Source: Actinomycetes bacterium (GTDB lineage: Bacteria; Actinomycetota; Actinomycetes; Actinomycetales; Cellulomonadaceae). From it: a DNA stretch of 8,890 nucleotides. Location of the stretch: contig JAEWGQ010000412.1 in NCBI GenBank assembly GCA_023388235.1, positions 1-8,890 on the forward strand, given 5' to 3'. The notes under the pieces are model-generated. The model was not told the origin of the DNA, ran no database searches, and saw only the letters and a list, made by a program, of their open reading frames with translations. Position numbers and translations under genes: made by a program. How positions within the stretch are numbered: the first letter of the stretch is position 1; each line of letters starts with the position of its first letter. Of this stretch, positions 1-6,091 are shown piece by piece.

Positions 1-783
1 GGCCTCGACCGCCCGCTCGACGGCCACCGCGAACGCGGCGATCGCGGGGACGTCCAGGGAGCCGGACCGGACGCCGCGCTCCTGCCCGCCGCCGTGCAGC
101 ACGGGCACCAGCGCCAGGTCGCGCCGCGCGAGCAGCGCGCCCACGCCCGGCGGCCCGCCGACCTTGTGCCCGGAGACGGTGAGGGCGTCCAGCCCGGACG
201 CCGCGAGGTCCACGGGCACCTGGCCGACCGCCTGCACCGCGTCGGCGTGCACCGGCACCCCGTGGGCGCGGGCGAGCGCGACGACCGGGGCGAGCGGCTG
301 CAGCGTGCCGACCTCGTTGTTCGCCCACATGACGGACACCAGCGCCGTCGTGTCGCCGTGGGCGGCCAGCTCGTCGCGCAGCACGTCCAGGCGCACCCGG
401 CCCTCGCCGTCGACGGGCAGCAGCACGATCTCGGCGCCGGCGTGCTCGGCCAGCCAGAACGCGGGGTCCAGCACGGCGTGGTGCTCGACCGCGGAGACCA
501 GCACGCGCCGCCGCGCCGGGTCCTGCGCCGCGCGGGCCCAGAACATCCCCTTGACCGCGAGGTTGTCCGCCTCGGTGCCGCCGCCCGTGAACAGCACCTC
601 GCTCGGCCGGGCGCCCAGCGCCGCCGCGATCCGCTCGCGGGACTCCTCGACCACCCGGCGCGCCGCGCGGCCGGAGGCGTGCAGGGACGACGGGTTGCCG
701 GTGCGGGAGAGGTGCTCGGCCAGGACGGCGGCCGCCTCCGGGAGCACGGGCGTCGTGGCCGCGTGGTCCAGATACGCGCTCAC
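1..783 (-). CDS. Cysteine desulfurase (NifS/IscS family), 5' part only, truncated by window edge
   Basis: PLP-dependent enzyme that takes sulfur from L-cysteine as an enzyme persulfide, giving alanine and supplying sulfur for Fe-S clusters and/or tRNA thiolation in the cytosol. About 261 codons are visible. The protein opens with the class V aminotransferase start YLDHAATTP, followed by GNPSSLHASGR, FTGGGTEADNLA, the EHHA histidine motif, WANNEVGT, HADAVQ and TVSGHKVGGP. The lysine of SGHK, at about residue 207, is the expected Schiff-base lysine. The catalytic cysteine loop lies in the missing C-terminal third, so the IscS-like or SufS-like subtype cannot be judged. I chose the GTG at 783: a TAGACT hexamer ends 7 bases upstream, and the in-frame GTG at 789 would lie only 1 base after that hexamer. 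No Shine-Dalgarno is visible. In Actinobacteria this gene commonly precedes mnmA (tRNA 2-thiouridylase); that part is outside the window. Family assignment is very secure; the exact role is inferred. Confidence 0.95.
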   Translation of the reverse strand, partial: MSAYLDHAATTPVLPEAAAVLAEHLSRTGNPSSLHASGRAARRVVEESRERIAAALGARPSEVLFTGGGTEADNLAVKGMFWARAAQDPARRRVLVSAVEHHAVLDPAFWLAEHAGAEIVLLPVDGEGRVRLDVLRDELAAHGDTTALVSVMWANNEVGTLQPLAPVVALARAHGVPVHADAVQAVGQVPVDLAASGLDALTVSGHKVGGPPGVGALLARRDLALVPVLHGGGQERGVRSGSLDVPAIAAFAVAVERAVEA

Positions 784-790
784 CCGCACG

Positions 791-796
791 AGTCTA
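791..796 (-). promoter_or_regulatory. Candidate -10 hexamer for a leaderless cysteine desulfurase transcript
   Basis: Read on the minus strand the hexamer is TAGACT, which fits TANNNT. Seven bases separate it from the GTG at 783, so transcription would begin at or within a base of the start codon. I see no good -35 match 16-18 bases upstream. The call rests on the hexamer, the spacing and the absence of a ribosome binding site. Confidence 0.5.
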
Positions 797-810
797 CGAA
801 GGGCTTTGGC

Positions 811-814
811 AGGA
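811..814 (+). promoter_or_regulatory. Ribosome binding site deciding the kinase start
   Basis: AGGA lies 7 bases before the GTG at 822. It would be too close to the alternative in-frame GTG at 816, whose only other candidate (AAGGG at 799-803) sits 12 bases away. This favours 822 as the start. Unlike most neighbours, this gene has no TANNNT hexamer just upstream. Confidence 0.45.
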
Positions 815-821
815 TGTGCGC

Positions 822-1814
822 GTGAGTCACGACGCGACGACGCCTCCGCTGGCCTTCAGCGGCCAACGCCTGGACTGGCGGGACCTGCCCCGGGCGGTCC
901 GTTCCCGCATCCAGGAGCTCGCCGGGGCGCAGGTCACGGCCGAGACGAGCGCGACCACCGGGTTCAGCCCGGGGTTCGCCGCCGTCCTCGAGCTCGCCGA
1001 CGGCCGCGGCGTGTTCGTCAAGGCCGTGTCGCCCGAGCAGAACCCCGAGTCCCCCGAGCTCGCGCGCGCCGAGGTGCGCGCCGCCGCCGCGCTGCCCCCG
1101 CAGGTGCCGGCCCCGGCGCTGCTGTGGTCCGACGTCGACGGCGAGTGGGTGCTGCTCGGGTTCGAGGTCGCCGCGGGCCGGCCGCCGCAGCTGCCCTGGC
1201 GCCCCGACGAGCTCGAGGTGGTGCTCCGCGCGCTGGACACCCTGGCCGCCGCCGAGCCGCTGCCCGGTCACGAGCTGCGCCCGACCGGCGAGGTGCTGGC
1301 GGGCGACTTCACCGGGTGGGCGCGCATCGCCGCGCTGACGGGCGACGAGCGGGACCGCCTGGTCGCCGCCGCGGGTGAGGTGGGTCCGTGGCTGCTCGCG
1401 CACCTGGACCAGCTCGTCACCTGGGAGCAGGACGCCCTGGCGGCGTGCGCCGGCAGCGCCCTGGTGCACGGCGACCTGCGGGCGGACAACGTCCTGATCG
1501 ACCACGACCACGACGGCGGCCGCGTCGCCCTGATCGACTGGCCGCACGCCAGCGTGGGCGCCCCGTGGCTCGACCTGGCGTTCATGCTGCCGAGCGTCGC
1601 GATGCAGGGCGGGGGCGCGCCGCAGGACATCTTCTGGTCCCGCCCCGTCGCCCGGGAGGTCGACCGGGAGCGGTTGCGCGCCGCCGTCGCCGGCCTGTCC
1701 GGGTACTTCGCGCACTCGGCGCTGCAGCCCGCGCCCGTCGGCATCCCGAACCTCCGGCGGTTCCAGGCCGCGCAGGCCCGGCACGCCGTGGACTGGCTGC
1801 GCGCGCTCGCCTGA
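822..1814 (+). CDS. Aminoglycoside phosphotransferase-fold kinase, substrate unknown
   Basis: A 330-residue soluble protein of the APH/choline-kinase superfamily, which transfers phosphate from ATP to a small-molecule hydroxyl. Visible motifs: an N-lobe nucleotide-binding strand region (TTGFSPGF), the probable ATP lysine in VFVKAV (about K67), the Brenner-type catalytic loop HGDLRADN (H216, D218, N223) and the metal-binding aspartate in ALIDW (D239). All key kinase residues are present, so it is probably active. The APH label describes the fold; nothing here shows antibiotic resistance, and many actinobacterial members act on metabolites or are uncharacterised. There is no signal peptide or membrane segment. 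It stands alone: divergent from the cysteine desulfurase with 38 bases between starts, and convergent with etfA. The start could also be the in-frame GTG at 816. Codon use resembles the neighbours, so recent transfer is not indicated. Confidence 0.88.
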   Translation: MSHDATTPPLAFSGQRLDWRDLPRAVRSRIQELAGAQVTAETSATTGFSPGFAAVLELADGRGVFVKAVSPEQNPESPELARAEVRAAAALPPQVPAPALLWSDVDGEWVLLGFEVAAGRPPQLPWRPDELEVVLRALDTLAAAEPLPGHELRPTGEVLAGDFTGWARIAALTGDERDRLVAAAGEVGPWLLAHLDQLVTWEQDALAACAGSALVHGDLRADNVLIDHDHDGGRVALIDWPHASVGAPWLDLAFMLPSVAMQGGGAPQDIFWSRPVAREVDRERLRAAVAGLSGYFAHSALQPAPVGIPNLRRFQAAQARHAVDWLRALA

Positions 1815-1864
1815 GCGGCGCGGCAGCCGACGGCAGGAGGGCCGGGGGCCCGCGACGGTCGCCG

Positions 1865-1891
1865 CCGCCGCGTCCCGTCCGTCCGCGGCGG
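1865..1891. terminator. Possible bidirectional hairpin between the kinase and etfA
   Basis: CCGCCGCG at 1865-1872 pairs perfectly with CGCGGCGG at 1884-1891, giving an 8-bp stem with an 11-base loop. It lies in the 78-base convergent gap, directly after the etfA stop and about 50 bases after the kinase stop. There is no T-tract on either strand. In DNA this GC-rich such pairings arise by chance, so the call rests mostly on position. A weaker 5-bp hairpin lies at 1839-1851. Confidence 0.35.
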
Positions 1892-1892
1892 G

Positions 1893-2888
1893 TCAGGCCC
1901 CGCGCAGCCGCCGGAGCTCGGCCGTCAGCTGCGGCAGCACCGTGAACAGGTCCCCGACGACGCCGTAGTCCGCGATCTCGAAGATCGGCGCCTCCGGGTC
2001 GGCGTTCACGGCGACGATCGTGCCGGACGCCTGCATGCCGCCGCGGTGGTGCACGGCCCCGGACACGCCGGCGCCGACGTACAGCCGCGGCGACACGGTC
2101 ACCCCGGTCTGCCCGATCTGCGCCTCGCGGCCGATCCAGCCCTCGTCGGTGGCGACGCGGGTCGCCCCGACCGCCGCGCCGATCTCGTCCGCGAGCGCCT
2201 CCAGCGGGCCGAAGTCGCCCTCGGTCCCGCGCCCGCCGACGACCACCACGTCGGCCGAGCCGAGGTCGGGCCGGTCGGACGGGGCCTGCGGCGTGCGCTC
2301 CACCACCTGCACGCGGGTCGCCCGCGCGGGGACCGCGACGTCGCGCGGGCGCACCTCGGGGGCGAGCGGGGCCTCCGCCTCGACGTGCCGGGAGACGACC
2401 GCCCCCGCCTTGAGCAGGACGACCGCGACGGGCGTGCGCACCGCGCACCGCGTGGTCCACGTCCCGGCGAGCACCGTCTTGGTCGCGACGACCCGGCCCT
2501 CGGCGTCGCGCTCGACGGCGGCCGCGTCCGTGACGACGCCCGCACCGGTGGCGAGCGCGAGGCGGGCCGCGGCCTCCTTGTTCTCGAACGTCGACAGCGC
2601 GAGCACCACGCCCGCGCCGGTGTCGCGCACGACGTCGGCCAGCGCCTCGGCGAGCACCGGGGTGAGGTGGGGGTCGGCGTCGCCGGTGGTCACCGCGTGC
2701 ACGACGGAGACGCCGTGGCGCCCGAGCACCGGCAGGGCCGGGTCGAGCGGCTCGTCGCCCACCCACACGCCGTGCACCGCGCCGCCGTCGCCGGCCAGGT
2801 CGCGGGCGGCGGTGGCGAGCTCCAGGACGTTGCCGCGCAGGGCACCCGTCTCGGCGTGGTCCAGCAGGACCAGCACGGTCGCGTTCAC
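1893..2888 (-). CDS. etfA: Electron transfer flavoprotein alpha subunit (FAD-binding)
   Basis: The 331-residue alpha subunit of the soluble EtfAB heterodimer. It holds the FAD that carries electrons from acyl-CoA and related flavin dehydrogenases to an ETF:quinone oxidoreductase or other acceptor. The N-terminal half is the alpha/beta ETF domain (VLVLLDHAETGALRGNVLELATAA). The C-terminal FAD domain is textbook: QTGVTVSP (about 260-267), YVGAGVSGAVHHRGGM (270-285), IVAVNADPEAPIF (291-303) and ADYGVVGDLF (306-315). Length is normal for the family. I chose the GTG at 2888 because it overlaps the etfB stop as GTGA and follows a good Shine-Dalgarno. The frame stays open far upstream through etfB, but that is a high-GC artefact. 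Second gene of an etfB-etfA operon, probably translated by coupling. The FAD motifs do not by themselves separate a housekeeping ETF from an electron-bifurcating (Fix-type) one. Confidence 0.95.
   Translation of the reverse strand: MNATVLVLLDHAETGALRGNVLELATAARDLAGDGGAVHGVWVGDEPLDPALPVLGRHGVSVVHAVTTGDADPHLTPVLAEALADVVRDTGAGVVLALSTFENKEAAARLALATGAGVVTDAAAVERDAEGRVVATKTVLAGTWTTRCAVRTPVAVVLLKAGAVVSRHVEAEAPLAPEVRPRDVAVPARATRVQVVERTPQAPSDRPDLGSADVVVVGGRGTEGDFGPLEALADEIGAAVGATRVATDEGWIGREAQIGQTGVTVSPRLYVGAGVSGAVHHRGGMQASGTIVAVNADPEAPIFEIADYGVVGDLFTVLPQLTAELRRLRGA
2885..2888 (-). other. GTGA start/stop overlap coupling etfB to etfA
   Basis: The last three bases of this tetranucleotide, read on the minus strand, are the etfB stop TGA, and the first three are the etfA start GTG. 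A 4-base overlap of this kind usually means that a terminating ribosome re-initiates, which would keep the two heterodimer subunits in equal amounts. Confidence 0.9.
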
Positions 2889-3709
2889 AGCACCTCTCCC
2901 GTCGCGGGGGTCGTGCGGACGAGCTCGCGCTCGACCAGCCAGGCGGCGAGCCGGGTCCCGGCCTCGCCGTCGTCGGACACGAGCACCCGGTCGGTGCGCG
3001 GCGGGCGGGGCGCGGCCTCGACGACCTCGGTCCGCGCGCCGGTGGCGCCCACCGTCGCCGGGTCCACGCCGAGGTCGGCCAGGCCGAGCGTCTCGACGGG
3101 CTTCTTGCGGGCGGCCATGATGCCCTGGAAGTTCGGGTAGCGCGGCTCGTTCGCGCGGTCGGTCACGGACACGAGCGCCGGGAGCGGCGCGCTCAGCACC
3201 TCCGTGGCGTGGTCCAGGTCCCGGCGCACGGTGACCGTCCCGTCCGCGAGCGTCACCTGCGACGCCAGCGTGAGCTGCGGCAGGTCCAGCAGGTCCGCGA
3301 GCGCCGCGGGCAGCAGCGAGGTGAGGCCGTCGAGCCCCGCCATCCCGGTGACCACCAGGTCGACGTCGCCGAGCCGGCGCACGGCCGCGGCGAGCACCGC
3401 GGCCGTGCCGAACACGTCCGAGCCGGCCACGTCGTCGTCCAGGACGTGCACGGCCGCGTCGGCGCCGAGCTGCAGCCCGCGCCGCACGGCGTCCTCGGCG
3501 TCGTCCGGGCCCACGGTCACGACGACGACCTCCGCGTCGCCGCCCGCGTCCCGGGCCTGCTCCGCCAGGACGACCGCCGCCTCGACGGCGTTCTCGTCCA
3601 GCTCGTTGATCGTGCCGTCGCCGCCGTCGCGCACGATCCGGCCGTCGGGGCCGAGCGCGCGGTCGGACTGGATGTCGGGCACGTGCTTGACGCACACCAC
3701 GATTCTCAC
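2885..3709 (-). CDS. etfB: Electron transfer flavoprotein beta subunit
   Basis: The 274-residue beta subunit of EtfAB. It binds AMP in ordinary ETFs and supplies the loop that docks onto partner dehydrogenases. The start MRIVVCVKHVPD is characteristic. Also visible are INELDENAVEAA (about 45-56), the nucleotide-region segment VVTGMAGLDG followed by LLPAALADLLDLPQLT, the ETF-beta signature RRDLDHATEVLSAPLPALVS, then NEPRYPNFQGIMAARKKPVE and LADLGVD. I chose the GTG at 3709 because homologues begin at MRIVV/MKIVV and a TAACGT hexamer ends 7 bases upstream. An upstream in-frame ATG at 3745 would add 12 residues lying before and across that hexamer. First gene of the etfBA operon; divergent from glgX. 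No ETF:quinone oxidoreductase (fixC-like) or ferredoxin-like gene is adjacent in the window, so the redox partners are not identified. Confidence 0.95.
   Translation of the reverse strand: MRIVVCVKHVPDIQSDRALGPDGRIVRDGGDGTINELDENAVEAAVVLAEQARDAGGDAEVVVVTVGPDDAEDAVRRGLQLGADAAVHVLDDDVAGSDVFGTAAVLAAAVRRLGDVDLVVTGMAGLDGLTSLLPAALADLLDLPQLTLASQVTLADGTVTVRRDLDHATEVLSAPLPALVSVTDRANEPRYPNFQGIMAARKKPVETLGLADLGVDPATVGATGARTEVVEAAPRPPRTDRVLVSDDGEAGTRLAAWLVERELVRTTPATGEVL
2893..2900 (-). promoter_or_regulatory. Ribosome binding site of etfA, inside the end of etfB
   Basis: On the minus strand GGGAGAGG precedes the etfA GTG. The GGAG core has a 7-base spacer. It is the clearest Shine-Dalgarno in the window and supports the 2888 start, as expected for an internal operon gene that has a leader by necessity. 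Confidence 0.75.
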
Positions 3710-3716
3710 CCCCGAG

Positions 3717-3722
3717 ACGTTA
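3717..3722 (-). promoter_or_regulatory. Candidate -10 hexamer for a leaderless etfBA transcript
   Basis: On the minus strand the hexamer is TAACGT (TANNNT type), 7 bases before the GTG at 3709. The intervening bases CTCGGGG are not a convincing Shine-Dalgarno because they abut the start codon. No recognisable -35 element lies 16-18 bases upstream. Confidence 0.5.
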
Positions 3723-3803
3723 CCGCCCCGGGCGAGCGGGGGCACCGGGCCGTCCGGCGCACCTCACCCGGGACCACGACGCAGGTGGGGGCTGCGCGCA
3801 CGC

Positions 3804-3809
3804 CACAAT
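3804..3809 (+). promoter_or_regulatory. Candidate -10 hexamer for glgX
   Basis: CACAAT lies 7 bases before the GTG at 3817, matching the spacing of the other promoters in the window. It lacks the first T of the consensus and has no clear -35, so it is the weakest of the set. If it is real, the ATG at 3808 overlaps the promoter and cannot be the start. The 98-base gap between the etfB and glgX starts must hold both promoters. Confidence 0.35.
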
Positions 3810-3816
3810 GGAGCAC

Positions 3817-6024
3817 GTGACCGACCGCATGCTGCCCGGCGCCCCGCCCCGCCCCGGGGTGCACGTGACGGACGCGGGCATCGAGGTCGCGGTGCTCGCC
3901 CCGCACGCCGAGGCCGTCGACCTGTGCCTGCTCGACCCCGACCCCGCGGCGCCCGGCGGCTGGGCGGAGCGGCGCGTGCCGCTCACCGGCCCGGACCTCG
4001 GGGTGTTCGCGGGGCGCGTGCCCGGCGTCCGGCCCGGGCAGCGGTACGGCCTGCGGGCGCACGGGCCCTGGGACCCGGCGGCCGGTCTCCGGTACAACCC
4101 GGCGAAGCTGCTGGTGGACCCGTACGCGTACGGCCTGGCCGGGGAGGTCGGCCACGGGCCGGAGACCTACGGGCACGTCGTCGACGACGCCCTGCGCGGC
4201 GACCCGTACGGCCCGGCCGACCCGCGGGACTCCGCCCCGCACGTCCCGCACGGCGTGGTGCTCGACCGCCGGCCCGGGCACCGCGGGGCCGGCGACGCGG
4301 CGGACCCCGCCGGCAACCGGCCGCACGTCCCCTGGGCGGACACCGTCGTGTACGAGGCGCACGTGCGCGGGCTGACGCTGCGGCACCCCGGCCTGCCGCC
4401 GGAGCTGCGCGGCACCTACGCAGCCCTCGGCCACCCGGTCGTCGTCGACCACCTACGGTCGCTGGGGGTCACCGCGCTCGAGCTGCTGCCGGTGCACGCC
4501 TCCTCGTCCGAGCCGCACCTGGTCGCCAAGGGCCTGACGAACTACTGGGGCTACAGCACGCTCGGGTTCTTCGCGCCGCACGCCCCGTACGCCACGGCCG
4601 CCGCCCGCGCCGCCGGCCCCGCCGCCGTGCTCGACGAGCTGCGCACCGCCGTGCACGCGCTGCACGAGGCCGGCATCGAGGTGCTGCTCGACGTCGTCTA
4701 CAACCACACCTGCGAGGGCGGGCTCGACGGGCAGCACCTGTCCTGGCGCGGGCTGGACTCGGCGGTGTACTACCTGCACGACGGCGGCCACCCCGCGGCG
4801 CTCGCGGACGTCACGGGCACCGGCAGCAGCCTGGACTTCCGGCGCCCCGAGGTGGTCCGCCTCGCGCTCGACTCGCTGCGGTACTGGGCGCAGGAGGTCG
4901 GCGTCGACGGCTTCCGGTTCGACCTGGCGGTGACGCTCGGGCGCGGGCACGGCGGGTTCGACCCCGACCACCCGTTCCTCGTCGCCGCGGGCGCCGACCC
5001 GGCGCTGCACGGGCTCAAGCTGGTCGCCGAGCCGTGGGACGTCGGCCCGGGCGGGTGGCGCACCGGGCAGTTCCCGCCGCCGTTCGCCGAGTGGAACGAC
5101 CGGTTCCGGAACTCGGTGCGGTCGTTCTGGCTGGCCGACCCGGCACGCGCCGCGCACGGGCTGCCCGAGCACCGGGTGCGGGACCTCGCGACGCGGCTGT
5201 CCGGCTCGGTGGACCTGTTCGGCCGGTCGGACCCGCCGCTGGCCCGCGGGCCGCGCGCGAGCGTCAACTACGTCACCGCGCACGACGGCTTCACGCTCGC
5301 GGACCTCGTCGCGTACGAGCACAAGCACAACGAGGCGAACCGGGAGCAGAACCGCGACGGCTCGGACGACAACCGGTCGTGGAACCACGGCGTGGAGGGC
5401 CCGGTCGCCGCGGACTCGGTCGCCGCCGACATCGTGCCGCTGCGCCGCCGGTCGATCCGCAACCTGCTCGCCACCCTGCTGCTGTCCGCCGGCACGCCGA
5501 TGATCACCGCGGGCGACGAGATGGGCCGGACGCAGCGCGGGAACAACAACGCGTACTGCCAGGACTCCGACCTGTCCTGGGTGTCCTGGGACCTCGCCCC
5601 GTGGCGGCAGGACCTGCTCGCCACCGCGCGGCACCTCATGGCCCTGCGCCGGGCGCACCCCGCGCTGCGACCGACGCAGTTCTACACCGGGCGCCCCGGG
5701 CCGGACGGGCGCGCCGACCTCACGTGGTTCGACCCGGGCGGCGCGGCGTTCACGCACGCGCGGTGGCACGACTCCGACCTGCGGACGCTGCAGATGCTGC
5801 GGGTCGCGGGCGACGACGCCGTGCTCGTCGTCGTCAACGGGTCGCTCGACCCGGTCGACGTGGTGCTCGCGGGCGACCGGCCCACCACGTGGGAGCTCGC
5901 GTGGGACTCGACGTGGGAGCGCCCCGCGGACGCGCGGGCGGCGGCGCTCGCGGGCGTCCTGCACCAGGACTCCGGCACCCGCGCGGTGCTCGAGCCCCTC
6001 ACGCTGCGGGTCTACGTGGCCTGA
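3817..6024 (+). CDS. glgX: Glycogen debranching enzyme (isoamylase-type, GH13)
   Basis: Cytosolic GH13 enzyme that hydrolyses alpha-1,6 branch points of glycogen, preferring the short limit-dextrin branches left by phosphorylase. At 735 residues it is of usual GlgX length. An N-terminal CBM48-like beta-sandwich (about 10-130, including GLRAHGPWDPAAGLRYNPAK, the usual GlgX substrate-proximal segment) precedes the catalytic barrel. The four GH13 regions are intact: DVVYNHT (D292), GFRFDLAVTLGR (nucleophile D369), VAEPWD (acid/base E405) and VTAHDG (D490). The GlgX-type stretches NYWGYSTLGFFAPH, EWNDRFRNSVRSFW and AGDEMGRTQRGNNNAYCQD are present, followed by a C-terminal beta domain. I chose the GTG at 3817 because a -10-like hexamer overlaps the in-frame ATG at 3808, which would add only three residues; 3808 remains possible. 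Convergent with glgP, its functional partner. A TreX-like or isoamylase specificity cannot be excluded by eye. Confidence 0.94.
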   Translation: MTDRMLPGAPPRPGVHVTDAGIEVAVLAPHAEAVDLCLLDPDPAAPGGWAERRVPLTGPDLGVFAGRVPGVRPGQRYGLRAHGPWDPAAGLRYNPAKLLVDPYAYGLAGEVGHGPETYGHVVDDALRGDPYGPADPRDSAPHVPHGVVLDRRPGHRGAGDAADPAGNRPHVPWADTVVYEAHVRGLTLRHPGLPPELRGTYAALGHPVVVDHLRSLGVTALELLPVHASSSEPHLVAKGLTNYWGYSTLGFFAPHAPYATAAARAAGPAAVLDELRTAVHALHEAGIEVLLDVVYNHTCEGGLDGQHLSWRGLDSAVYYLHDGGHPAALADVTGTGSSLDFRRPEVVRLALDSLRYWAQEVGVDGFRFDLAVTLGRGHGGFDPDHPFLVAAGADPALHGLKLVAEPWDVGPGGWRTGQFPPPFAEWNDRFRNSVRSFWLADPARAAHGLPEHRVRDLATRLSGSVDLFGRSDPPLARGPRASVNYVTAHDGFTLADLVAYEHKHNEANREQNRDGSDDNRSWNHGVEGPVAADSVAADIVPLRRRSIRNLLATLLLSAGTPMITAGDEMGRTQRGNNNAYCQDSDLSWVSWDLAPWRQDLLATARHLMALRRAHPALRPTQFYTGRPGPDGRADLTWFDPGGAAFTHARWHDSDLRTLQMLRVAGDDAVLVVVNGSLDPVDVVLAGDRPTTWELAWDSTWERPADARAAALAGVLHQDSGTRAVLEPLTLRVYVA

Positions 6025-6043
6025 CGCGCTCCCCGGGCACGCA

Positions 6044-6078
6044 CGAGCCCCCGGACCCGCGCGGGGTCCGGGGGCTCG
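6044..6078. terminator. Strong hairpin, likely bidirectional terminator between glgX and glgP
   Basis: Perfect 15-bp inverted repeat: 6044-6058 pairs with 6064-6078 around a 5-base loop (GCGCG). It starts 19 bases after the glgX stop and, on the other strand, 13 bases after the glgP stop. Neither strand has a T-tract after the stem, as in the U-less terminators often proposed for Actinobacteria. Position and stem strength make termination of both convergent transcripts the best explanation. Confidence 0.85.
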
Positions 6079-6091
6079 CTCCGTGGGGGGG

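Noticed and set aside
94..1378. Plus-strand open frames opposite the cysteine desulfurase (starting at 94 and 164).
   Set aside because: They are antisense to a gene with complete class V aminotransferase motifs, and their translations are low-complexity.
811..1814. The kinase as an antibiotic-resistance gene.
   Set aside because: Only the APH fold motifs are visible. There is no mobile context or atypical base composition, and chromosomal APH-fold kinases of unknown substrate are common in Actinobacteria.
1861..1871. GCC triplet run as a possible tandem repeat.
   Set aside because: It is only three to four units and explained by base composition; no direct repeat array or CRISPR-like spacing exists anywhere in the window.
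1582..2766. A 394-codon minus-strand frame across the kinase/etfA junction.
   Set aside because: It overlaps well-supported etfA in another frame and has Arg/Ala/Gly-rich content with no recognisable motif.
2889..3695. Upstream extension of the etfA frame, giving a 600-residue protein.
   Set aside because: The extra part is the wrong frame of etfB and looks like random high-GC translation. The GTGA overlap and ribosome binding site at 2885-2900 mark the true etfA start.
3760..3787. CACCT at 3760-3764 and AGGTG at 3783-3787 as an operator between etfB and glgX.
   Set aside because: Five-base arms with an 18-base spacer are expected by chance in this GC-rich DNA and show no further symmetry.
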